This document shows positions 10,301 through 22,400 of a DNA stretch of 64,000 nucleotides, piece after piece (within the stretch, counting starts at the first letter, position 1; every line of letters begins with the position of its first letter). The position numbers and the translations under genes were made by a program. The notes beneath the pieces are model-generated. The model did no database searches, was not told the origin of the DNA, and saw only the letters and a list, made by a program, of their open reading frames with translations. The stretch spans positions 1,674,001 to 1,738,000 of the forward strand of contig CAXHUL010000214.1 in the NCBI GenBank assembly GCA_964019695.1, written 5' to 3'. Source of the DNA: Loripinus fragilis (lineage: Eukaryota; Mollusca; Bivalvia; Lucinida; Lucinidae).

Positions 10301-13300
10301 AATACCTGTTTCTGTCTCATTAGGTTCTATTCTTGCAATACCTGTTTCTGTCTCATTGGGTTCTATTCTTGCAATACCTGTTTCTGTCTCATTGGGTTCT
10401 ATTCTTGCAATACCTGTTTCTGTCTCATTGGGCTCTATTCTTGCAATACCTGTTTCTGTCTCATTGGGTCCTATTCTTGCAATACATGTTTCTGTCTCAT
10501 TGGGTTCTGTTCTTGCAATACCTGTTTCTGTCTCATTGGGTTCTATTCTTGCAATACCTGTTTCTGTTTTATTGGGTTCTGTTCTTGCAATACCTGTTTC
10601 TGTCTCATTGGGTTCTATTCTTGCAATACCTGTTTCTGTCTCATTGGGTCCTATTCTTGCAATACCTGTTTCTGTTTCATTGGGTTCTATTCTTGCAATA
10701 CCTGTTTCTGTCTCATTGGGTTCTATTCTTGCAATACCTGTTTCTGTTTTATTGGGTTCTGTTCTTGCAATACCTGTTTCTGTCTTATTGGGTTCTATTC
10801 TTGCAATACCTGTTTCTGTCTCATTGGGTTCTATTTCTGCAATACCTGTTTCTGTCTCTTTGGATTTAATTCTTGCAATACCTTTTTCTTTTCATTAGGT
10901 TCTATTCTTGCAATACCTGTTTCTGTTTCATTGGGTTCTATTCTTGCAATACCTGTTTCTGTCTCATTGGGTTCTATTCTTGCAATACCTGTCTCTGTTT
11001 CATTGGGTTCTATTCTTGCAATACCTGTTTCTGTCTCATTGGGTTCTATTCTTGCAATACCTGTTTTTGTCTCATTGGGTTCTGTTCTTGCAATACCTGT
11101 TTCTGTCTTATTGGGTTCTATTCTTGCAATACCTGTTTCTGTCTCATTGGGTTCTATTCTTGCAATACCTGTTTCTGTCTCATTGGGTTCTGTTCTTGCA
11201 ATACCTGTTTCTGTCTTATTGGGTTCTATTCTTGCAATACCTGTTTCTGTCTCATTGGGATCTATTCTTGCAATACCTGTTTCTGTTTCACTGGGTTTCT
11301 CTTCTTGCAATACCTGTTTCTGTCTCATTGGGTTCTATTCTTGCAATACCTGTTTCTGTCTCATTGGGTTCTGTTCTTGCAATACCTGTTTCTGTCTCAT
11401 TGGGTTCTATTCTTGCAATACCTGTTTCTGTCTCATTGGGTTCTGTTCTTGCAATACCTATTTCTGTCTTATTGGGTTCTATTCTTGCAATACCTGTTTC
11501 TGTCTCATTGGGTTCTATTCTTGCAATACCTGTTTCTGTCTCATTGGGTTCTGTTCTTGCAATACCTGTTTCTGTCTTATTGGGTTCTATTCTTGCAATA
11601 CCTGTTTCTGTCTCATTGGGTTCTATTCTTGCAATACCTGTTTCTGTTTCATTGGGTTCTATTCTTGCAATACCTGTTTCTGTCTCATTGGGTTCTATTC
11701 TTGCAATACCTGTTTCTGTCTCATTGGGTTCTGTTCTTGCAATACCTGTTTCTGTCTCATTGGGTTCTATTCTTGCAATACCTCTATCTATTTCATTGAG
11801 TTCTATTCTTGCAATACCTGTTTCTGTTTCATTGGGTTCTATTCTTGCAATACCTGTTTCTGTTTCATTGGGTTCTATTCTTGCAATACCTGTTTCTGTC
11901 TCATTGGGTTCTATTCTTGCAATACCTGTTTCTGTCTCATTGGGTTCTATTTCTTGCAATACCTGTTTCTGTCTCATTGGGTTCTGTTCTTGCAATACCT
12001 ATTTCTGTTTCATTTCATTCTATTCTTGCAATACCTGTTTCTGTCTCATTGGGTTCTATTTCTGCAATACCTGTTTCTGTCTCTTTGGATTCTATTCTTG
12101 CAATACCTTTTTCTTTTTCATTAGGTTCTATTCTTGCAATACCTGTTTCTGTTTCATTGGGTTCTATTCTTGCAATACCTGTTTCTGTCTCATTGGGTTC
12201 TATTCTTGCAATACCTGTTTCTGTTTCATTGGGTTCTATTCTTGCAATACCTGTTTCTGTCTCATTGGGTTCTATTCTTGCAATACCTGTTTCTGTCTCA
12301 TTGGGTTCTATTCTTGCAATACCTATTTCTGTCTCATTGGGTCCAATTCTTGCAATACCTGTTTCTGTTTCATTGGGTTCTATTCTTGTAATACCTGTTT
12401 CTGTTTCAATGGGTTCTATTCTTGCAATACCTGTTTCTGTTTCATTGGGTTCTATTCTTGCAATACCTGTTTCTGTCTCATTGGGTTCTATTCTTGCAAT
12501 ACCTGTTTCTGTCTCATTGGGTTCTATTCTTGCAATACCTGTTTCTGTCTCATTGGGTCCTATTCTTGCAATACCTGTTTCTGTCTCATTGGGTTCTGTT
12601 CTTGCAATACCTATTTCTGTTTCATTTCATTCTATTCTTGCAATACCTGTTTCTGTCTCATTGGGTTCTATTTCTGCAATACCTGTTTCTGTCTCTTTGG
12701 ATTCTATTCTTGCAATACCTTTTTCTTTTTCATTAGGTTCTATTCTTGCAATACCTGTTTCTGTTTCATTTGGTTCTATTCTTGCAATACCTGTTTCTGT
12801 CTCATTGGGTTCTATTCTTGCAATACCTGTTTCTGTCTCATTGGGTTCTATTCTTGCAATACCTGTTTCTGTCTCATTAGGTTCTATTCTTGCAATACCT
12901 GTTTCTGTCTCATTGGGTTCTATTCTTGCAATACCTGTTTCTGTTTCATTGGGTTCTAATCTTGCAATACCTGTTTCTGTCTCATTGGGTTCTATTCTTG
13001 CAATACCTGTTTCTGTCTCATTGGGTCCTATTCTTGCAATACCTGTTTCTGTCTCATTGGGTTCTGTTCTTGCAATACCTATTTCTGTTTCATTTCATTC
13101 TATTCTTGCAATACCTGTTTCTGTTTCATTGGGTTCTAATCTTGCAATACCTGTTTCTGTCTCATTGGGTTCTATTCTTGCAATACCTGTTTCTGTTTCA
13201 TTGGGTTTCTCTTCTTGCAATACCTGTTTCTGTCTCATTGGGTTCTATTCTTGCAATACCTGTTTCTGTCTCATTGGGTTCTGTTCTTGCAATACCTGTT

Positions 13301-13870
13301 TCTGTCTCATTGGATTCTATTCTTGCAATACCTGTTTCTGTCTCATTGGGTTCTGTTCTTGCAATACCTATTTCTGTCTTATTGGGTTCTATTCTTGCAA
13401 TACCTGTTTCTGTCTCATTGGGTTCTATTCTTGCAATATCTGTTTCTGTCTCATTGGGTTCTGTTCTTGCAATACCTGTTTCTGTCTTATTTGGTTCTAT
13501 TCTTGCAATACCTGTTTCTGTTTCATTGGGTTCTATTCTTGCAATACCTGTTTCTGTTTCATTGGGTTCTATTCTTGCAATACCTGTTTCTGTCTCATTG
13601 GGTTCTATTCTTGCAATACCTGTTTCTGTCTCATTGGGTTCTGTTCTTGCAATACCTGTTTCTGTCTCATTGGGTTCTATTCTTGCAATACCTCTATCTA
13701 TTTCATTGAGTTCTATTCTTGCAATACCTGTTTCTGTTTCATTGGGTTCTATTCTTGCAATACCTGTTTCTGTTTCATTGGGTTCTATTCTTGCAATACC
13801 TGTTTCTGTCTCATTGGGTTCTATTCTTGCAATACCTGTTTCTGTCTCATTGGGTTCTATTTCTTGCAAT
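7381..13870 (+). repeat. Segmental tandem duplication A, copy 2
   Basis: This copy directly follows copy 1 and has the same variant order. It is longer by eight units: a five-unit stretch at about 8,890-9,070 and an extra three-unit repeat near 9,610. Copy 1 has its own 1-bp deletion (TTCTATCTTGC near 1972), which this copy lacks. The left edge is set where 7,371 differs from the sequence before 1,190. Reduced relatives of both copies lie at 21.2-25.5 and 33.2-37.5 kb. Confidence 0.85.
9505..9720 (+). repeat. Local three-unit (108-bp) duplication
   Basis: A three-unit group marked by the rare GGTTCTTTTC variant appears twice in succession, at 9531 and 9639, exactly 108 bp apart. The corresponding place in copy 1 (about 3,130-3,230) and in the 22.2 and 34.1 kb blocks has one group only, so this is a recent local gain. 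Confidence 0.85.
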
Positions 13871-16800
13871 ACCTGTTTCTGTCTCATTGGGTTCTGTTCT
13901 TGCAATACCTATTTCTGTTTCATTTCATTCTATTCTTGCAATACCTGTTTCTGTCTCATTGGGTTCTATTTCTGCAATACCTGTTTCTGTCTCTTTGGAT
14001 TCTATTCTTGCAATACCTTTTTCTTTTTCATTAGGTTCTATTCTTGCAATACCTGTTTCTGTTTCATTGGGTTCTATTCTTGCAATACCTGTTTCTGTCT
14101 CATTGGGTTCTATTCTTGCAATACCTGTTTCTGTTTCATTGGGTTCTATTCTTGCAACACCTGTTTCTGTCTCATTGGGTTCTATTCTTGCAATACCTGT
14201 TTCTGTCTCATTGTGTTCTATTCTTGCAATACCTATTTCTGTCTCATTGGGTCCTATTCTTGCAATACCTGTTTCTGTTTCATTGGGTTCTATTCTTGTA
14301 ATACCTGTTTCTGTTTCATTGGGTTCTATTCTTGCAATACCTGTTTCTGTTTCATTGGGTTCTATTCTTGCAATACCTGTTTCTGTCTCATTGGGTTCTA
14401 TTCTTGCAATACCTGTTTCTGTCTCATTGGGTTCTATTCTTGCAATACCTGTTTCTGTCTCATTGGGTCCTATTCTTGCAATACCTGTTTCTGTCTCATT
14501 GGGTTCTGTTCTTGCAATACCTATTTCTGTTTCATTTCATTCTATTCTTGCAATACCTGTTTCTGTCTCATTGGGTTCTATTTCTGCAATACCTGTTTCT
14601 GTCTCTTTGGATTCTATTCTTGCAATACCTTTTTCTTTTTCATTAGGTTCTATTCTTGCAATACCTGTTTCTGTTTCATTGGGTTCTATTCTTGCAAAAC
14701 CTGTTTCTGTCTCATTGGGTTCTATTCTTGCAATACCTGTTTCTGTCTCATTGGGTTCTATTCTTGCAATACCTGTTTCTGTCTCATTAGGTTCTATTCT
14801 TGCAATACCTGTTTCTGTCTCATTGGGTTCTATTCTTGCAATACCTGTTTCTGTTTCATTGGGTTCTAATCTTGCAATACCTGTTTCTGTCTCATTGGGT
14901 TCTATTCTTGCAATACCTGTTTCTGTCTCATTAGGTTCTATTCTTGCAATACCTGTTTCTGTCTCATTGGGTTCTATTCTTGCAATACCTGTTTCTGTTT
15001 CATTGGGTTCTAATCTTGCAATACCTGTTTCTGTCTCATTGGGTTCTATTCTTGCAATACCTGTTTCTGTCTCATTGGGTCCTATTCTTGCAATACCTGT
15101 TTCTGTCTCATTGGGTTCTGTTCTTGCAATACCTATTTCTGTTTCATTTCATTCTATTCTTGCAATACCTGTTTCTGTCTCATTGGGTTCTATTTCTGCA
15201 ATACCTGTTTCTGTCTCTTTGGATTCTATTCTTGCATTACGTTTTTCGTTTTCATTAGGTTCTATTCTTGCAAAACCTGTTTCTGTTTCATTGGGTTCTA
15301 TTCTTGCAATACCTGTTTCTGTCTCATTGGGTTCTATTCTTGCAATACCTGTTTCTGTTTCATTGGGTTCTATTCTTGCAATACCTGTTTCTGTCTCATT
15401 GGGTTCTATTCTTGCAATACCTGTTTCTGTTCTATTGGGTTCTGTTCTTGCAATACCTGTTTCTGTCTTATTGGGTTCTATTCTTGCAATACCTGTTTCT
15501 GTCTCATTGGGTTCTATTTCTGCAATACCTGTTTCTTTCTCTTTGGATTCAATTCTTGCAATACCTTTTTCTTTTTCATTAGGTTCTATTCTTGCAATAC
15601 CTGTTTCTGTTTCATTGAGTTCTATTCTTGCAATACCTGTTTCTGTCTCATTGGGTTCTATTCTTGCAATAACTGTCTCTGTTTCATTGGGTTCTATTCT
15701 TGCAATACCTGTTTCTGTCTCATTGGGTTCTATTCTTGCAATACCTGTTTCTGTCTCATTGGGTTCTGTTCTTACAATACCTGTTTCTGTCTTATTGGGT
15801 TCTATTCTTGCAATACCTGTTTCTGTCTCATTGGGTTCTATTCTTGCAATACCTGTTTCTGTCTCATTGGGTTCTGTTCTTGCAATACCTGTTTCTGTCT
15901 TAATGGGTTCTATTCTTGCAATACCTGTTTCTGTCTCATTGGGTTCTATTCTTGCAATACCTGTTTCTGTCTCATTGGGTTCTATTCTTGCAATACCTGT
16001 TTCTGTCTCATTGGGTTCTGTTCTTACAATACCTGTTTCTGTCTTATTGGGTTCTATTCTTGCAATACCTGTTTCTGTCTCATTGGGTTCTATTCTTGCA
16101 ATACCTGTTTCTGTCTCATTGGGTTCTGTTCTTGCAATACCTGTTTCTGTCTTAATGGGTTCTATTCTTGCAATACCTGTTTCTGTCTCATTGGGTTCTA
16201 TTCTTGCAATACCTGTTTCTGTTTCATTGGGTTCTATTCTTGCAATACCTGTTTTTTTCTCATTGGGTTCTATTCTTGCAATACCTGTTTCTGTCTCATT
16301 GGGTTCTGTTCTTGCAATACCTGTTTCTGTCTTATTGGGTTCTATTCTTGCAATACCTGTTTCTGTCTCATTGGGTTCTGTTCTTGCAATACCTATTTCT
16401 GTCTTATTGGGTTCTATTCTTGCAATACCTGTTTCTGTCTCATTGGGTTCTATTCTTGCAATACCTGTTTCTGTCTCATTGGGTTCTATTCTTGCAATAC
16501 CTGTTTCTGTCTTATTGGGTTCTATTCTTGCAATACCTGTTTCTGTCTCATTGGGTTCTATTCTTGCAATACCTGTTTCTGTTTCATTGGGTTCTATTCT
16601 TGCAATACCTGTTTCTGTCTCATTGGGTTCTATTCTTGCAAGACCTGTTTCTGTCTCATTGGGTTCTGTTCTTGCAATACCTGTTTCTGTCTCATTGGGT
16701 TCTATTCTTGCAATACCTCTATCTATTTCATTGAGTTCTATTCTTGCAATACCTGTTTCTGTCTCATTGGGTCCTATTCTTGCAATACCTGTTTCTGTCT

Positions 16801-19480
16801 CATTGGGTCCTATTCTTGCAATACCTGTTTCTGTCTCATTGGGTTCTATTTCTGCAATACCTGTTTCAGTCTCTTTGGATTCTATTCTTGAAATACCTTT
16901 TTCTTTTTCATTAGGTTCTATTCTTGCAATACCTGTTTCTGTTTCATTTGGTTCTATTCTTGCAATACCTGTTTCTGTCTCATTGGGTTCTATTCTTGCA
17001 ATACCTGTTTCTGTCTCATTGGGTTCTATTCTTGCAATACCTGTTTCTGTCTCATTAGGTTCTATTCTTGCAATACCTGTTTCTGTCTCATTGGGTTCTA
17101 TTCTTGCAATACCTGTTTCTGTCTCATTGGGTTATATTATTGCAATACCTGTTTCTGTCTCATTGGGTTCTATTCTTGCAATACCTGTTTCTGTCTCATT
17201 GGGTCCTATTCTTGCAATACCTGTTTCTGTCTCATTGGGTTCTGTTCTTGCAATACCTATTTCTGTTTCATTTCATTCTATTCTTGCAATACCTGTTTCT
17301 GTCTCATTGGGTTCTATTTCTGCAATACCTGTTTCTGTCTCTTTGGATTCTATTCTTGCAACATCTTTTTCTTTTTCATTAGGTTCTATTCTTGCAATAC
17401 CTGTTTCTGTTTCATTGGGTTCTATTCTTGCAATACCTTTTTCTGTCTCATTGGGTCCTATTCTTGCAATACCTGTTTCTGTCTCACTGGGTTCTGTTCT
17501 TGCAATACCTATTTCTGTTTCATTTCATTCTATTTTTGCAATACCTGTTTCTGTCTCATTGGGTTCTATTTCTGCAATACCTGTTTCTGTCTCTTTGGAT
17601 TCTATTCTTGCAATACCTTTTTCTTTTTCATTAGGTCCTATTCTTGCAATACCTGTTTCTGTTTCATTGGGTTCTATTCTTGTAATACCTGTTTCTGTTT
17701 CATTGGGTTTTATTCTTGCAATACCTGTTTCTGTTTCATTGGGTTCTATTCTTGCAATACCTGTTTCTGTCTCATTGGGTTCTTTTCTTGCAATACCTGT
17801 TTCTGTCTCATTGGGTTCTATTCTTGCAATACCTGTTTCTGTCTCATTGGGTTCTATTCTTGCAATACCTGTTTCTGTCTCATTGGGTTCTATTTTTGCA
17901 ATACCTGTTTCTGTCTCATTGGGTTCTATTCTTGCAATACCTGTTTCTGTCTCATTGGGTTCTATTGTTGCAATACCTGTTTCTGTCTCATTGGGTTCTA
18001 TTTTTGCAATACCTGTTTCTGTCTCATTGGGTTCTATTCTTGCAATACCTGTTTCTGTTTCATTGGGTTCTATTCTTGCAATACCTGTTTCTGTTTCATT
18101 GGGTTCTATTCTTGCAATACCTGTTTCTGTCTCATTGGGTTCTATTCTTGCAATACCTGTTTCTGTCTCATTGGGTTCTATTCTTGCAATACCTGTTTCT
18201 GTCTCATTGGGTTCTATTCTTGCAATACCTGTTTCTGTCTCATTGGGTCCTATTCTTGCAATACCTGTTTCTGTCTCATTGGGTTCTGTTCTTGCAATAC
18301 CTATTTCTGTTTCATTTCATTCTATTCTTGCAATACCTGTTTCTGTCTCATTGGGTTCTATTTCTGCAATACCTGTTTCTGTCTCTTTGGATTCTTTTCT
18401 TGCAAAACCTTTTTCTTTTTCATTAGGTTCTATTCTTGCAATACCTGTTTCTGTTTCATTGGGTTCTATTCTTGCAATACCTGTTTCTGTCTCATTGGGT
18501 TTCATTCTTGCAATACCTGTTTCTGTTTCATTGGGTTCTATTCTTGTAATACCTGTTTCTGTTTCATTGGGTTCTATTCTTGCAATACCTGTTTCTGTTT
18601 CATTGGCTTCTATTCTTGCAATACCTGTTTCTGTCTCATTGGGTTCTATTCTTGCAATACCTGTTTCTGTCTCATTGGGTTCTATTCTTGCAATACCTGT
18701 TTCTGTCTCATTGGGTTCTATTCTTGCAATACCTGTTTCTGTCTCATTGGGTCCTATTCTTGCAATACCTGTTTCTGTCTCATTGGGTTCTGTTCTTGCA
18801 ATACCTATTTCTGTTTCATTTCTATCTATTCTTGCAATACCTGTTTCTGTCTCATTGGGTTCTATTTTTGCAATACCTGTTTCTGTCTCTTTGGATTCTA
18901 TTCTTGCAATACCTGTTTCTGTCTCATTGGGTTCTGTTCTTGCAATACCTATTTCTGTTTCATTTCATTCTATTCTTGCAATACCTATTTCTGTCTCATT
19001 GGGTTCTATTTCTGCAATACCTGTTTCTGTGTCTTTGGATTCTATTCTTGCAATACCTTTTTCTTTTTCATTAGGTTCTATTCTTGCAATACCTGTTTCT
19101 GTCTCATTGGGTTCTATTCTTGCAATACCTGTTTCTGTCTCAATGGGTTCTATTCTTGCAATACCTGTTTCTGTTTCATTGGGTTCTATTCTTGCAATAC
19201 CTATTTCTGTCTCATTGGGTTCTATTCTTGCAATACCTGTTTCTGTCTCATTAGGTTCTATTCTTGCAATACCTGTTTCTGTCTCATTGGGTTCTATTCT
19301 TACAATACCTGTTTCTGTCTCATTGGGTTCTATTCTTGCAATACCTGTTTCTGTCTCATTAGGTTCTATTCTTGCAATACCTGTTTCTGTCTCATTGGGT
19401 TTCATTTCTTGCAATACCTGTTTCTGTCTCATTGGGTTCTATTCTTACAATACCTGTTTCTGTCTCATTGGGTTCTATTC
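13871..19480 (+). repeat. Older HOR block related to 43.5-48 kb
   Basis: The order of marker units matches 43.5-47.9 kb, with offset drifting in whole units: 29,787 at 14.0-14.6 kb, 29,643 at 14.9-15.9 kb, about 29,391 at 16.7 kb and 28,815 at 17.7-19.1 kb. Private changes include a degraded cassette at 15,230-15,258 (CATTACG and TTTTTCG), GTAATACC near 17,682, and AATCTTGCA units near 14,867 and 15,012. The number of point and unit differences indicates an older copy than blocks C or D. A 252-bp cassette interval at 17,382-17,634 is unusually short. Confidence 0.7.
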
Positions 19481-22400
19481 TTGCAATACCTGTTTCTGTC
19501 TCATTGGGTTCTATTCTTGCAATACCTGTTTCTGTCTCAATGGGTCCTATTCTTGCAATACCTGTTTCTGTCTCATTGGGTTCTATTCTTGCAATACCTA
19601 TTTCTGTTTCATTTCATTCTATTCTTGCAATACCTGTTTCTGTCTCATTGGGTTCTATTTCTGCAATACCTGTTTCTGTCTCTTTGGATTCTATTCTTGC
19701 AATACCTTTTTCTTTTTCATTAGGTTCTATTCTTGCAATACCTGTTTCTGTTTCATTGGGTTCTATTCTTGCAATACCTGTTTCTGTCTCATTGGGTTCT
19801 ATTCTTGCAATACCTGTTTCTGTTTCATTGGGTTCTATTCCTGCAATACCTGTTTCTGTCTCATTGGGTTCTATTCTTGCAATACCTGTTTCTGTCTCAT
19901 TGGGTTCTATTCTTGCAATACCTATTTCTGTCTCATTGGGTCCTATTCTTGCAATACATGTTTCTGTTTCATTGGGTTCTATTCTTGTAATACCTGTTTC
20001 TGTTTCATTGGGTTCTATTCTTGCAATACCTGTTTCTGTTTCATTGGGTTCTATTCTTGCAATACCTGTTTCTGTCTCATTAGGTTCTATTCTTGCAATA
20101 CCTGTTTCTGTCTCATTGGGTTCTATTCTTACAATACCTGTTTCTGTCTCATTGGGTTCTATTCTTGCAATACCTGTTTCTGTCTCATTGGGTTCTATTC
20201 TTGCAATACCTGTTTCTGTCTCATTGGGTTCTATTCTTGCAATACCTGTCTCTGTCTCATTGGGTCCTATTCTTGCAATACCTGTTTCTGTCTCATTGGG
20301 TTCTGTTCTTGCAATACCTATTTCTGTTTCATTTCATTCTATTCTTGCAATACCTGTTTCTGTCTCATTGGGTTCTATTTCTGCAATACCTGTTTCTGTC
20401 TCTTTGGATTCTATTCTTGCAATACCTTTTTCTTTTTCATTAGGTTCTATTCTTGCAATACCTGTTTCTGTTTCATTTGGTTCTATTCTTGCAATACCTG
20501 TTTCTGTCTCATTGGGTTCTATTCTTGCAATACCTGTTTCTGTCTCATTGGGTTCTATTCTTGCAATACCTGTTTCTGTCTCATTAGGTTCTATTCTTGC
20601 AATACCTGTTTCTGTCTCATTGGGTTCTATTCTTGCAATACCTGTTTCTGTTTCATTGGGTTCTAATCTTGCAATACCTGTTTCTGTCTCATTGGGTTCT
20701 ATTCTTGCAATACCTGTTTCTGTCTCATTGGGTCCTATTCTTGCAATACCTGTTTCTGTCTCATTGGGTTCTGTTCTTGCAATACCTATTTCTGTTTCAT
20801 TTCATTCTATTCTTGCAATACCTGTTTCTGTTTCATTGGGTTCTAATCTTGCAATACCTGTTTCTGTCTCATTGGGTTCTATTCTTGCAATACCTGTTTC
20901 TGCTTCATTGGGTTTCTCTTCTTGCAATACCTGTTTCTGTCTCATTGGGTTCTATTCTTGCAATACCTGTTTCTGTCTCATTGGGTTCTGTTCTTGCAAT
21001 ACCTGTTTCTGTCTCATTGGGTTCTATTCTTGCAATACCTGTTTCTGTCTCATTGGGTTCTGTTCTTGCACTACCTATTTCTGTCTTATTGGGTTCTATT
21101 CTTGCAATACCTGTTTCTGTCTCATTGGGTTCTATTTCTGCAATACCTGTTTCAGTCTCTTTGGATTCTATTCTTGCAATACCTTTTTCTTTTTCATTAG
21201 GTTCTATTCTTGCAATACCTGTTTCTGTTTCATTGGGTTCTATTCTTGCAATACCTGTTTCTGTTTCATTGGGTTCTATTCTTGCAATACCTGTTTCTGT
21301 CTCATTGGGTTCTATTCTTGCAATACCTGTTTCTGTCTCATTGTGTTCTATTCTTGCAATACCTGTTTCTGTCTCAAATGGGTTCTATTCTTGCAATACC
21401 TGTTTCTTTCTCATTGGGTTCTGTTCTTGCAATACCTATTTCTGTTTCATTTCATTCTATTCTTGCATTACCTGTTTCTGTCTCATTGGGTTCTATTTCT
21501 GCAATACCTGTTTCTGTCTCTTTGGATTCTATTCTTGCAATACCTTTTTCTTTTTCATTAGGTTCTATTCTTGCAATACCTGTTTCTGTTTCATTGGGTT
21601 CTATTCTTGCAATACCCGTTTCTGTCTTATTGGGTTCTATTCTTGCAATACCTGTTTCTGTCTCATTGGGTTCTGTTCTTGCAATACCTGTTTCTGTCTT
21701 ATTGGATTCTTTTCTTGCAATACCTGTTTCTGTTTCATTGGGTTCTATTCTTGCAATACCTGTTTCTGTCTCATTGGGTTCTATTCTTGCAATACCTGTT
21801 TCTGTCTCATTGGGTTCTATTCTTGCAATACCTGTTTCTGTCTCATTTCGGTTCTATTCTTGCAATACCTTTTTCTGTCTCATTGGGTCCTATTCTTGCA
21901 ATACCTGTTTCTGTCTCATTGGGTTCTGTTCTTGCAATACCTATTTCTGTTTCATTTCATTCTATTCTTGCAATACCTGTTTCTGTCTCATTGGGTTCTA
22001 TTTCTGCAATACCTGTTTCTGCCTCTTTGGATTCTATTCTTGCAATACCTTTTTCTTTTTCATTAGGTTCTATTCTTGCAATACCTGTTTCTGTTTCATT
22101 GGGTTCTATTCTTGCAATACCTGTTTCTGTCTCATTGGGTTCTATTCTTGCAATACCTATTTCTGTTTCATTGGGTTCTTTTCTTGCAATACCTGTTTCT
22201 GTCTCATTGGGTTCTATTCTTGCAATACCTGTTTCTGTCTCATTGGGTTCTATTCTTGCAATACCTATTTCTGTCTCATTGGGTCCTATTCTTGCAATAC
22301 CTGTTTCTGTTTCATTGGGTTCTATTCTTGTAATACCTGTTTCTGTTTCATTGGGTTCTATTCTTGCAATACCTGTTTCTGTTTCATTGGGTTCTATTCT

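Noticed and set aside
13719..20666. 2,315-codon + strand open frame
   Set aside because: Same reasons: no ATG start, frame switch at the 37-bp unit near 19,397, and overlap with equally open alternative frames.
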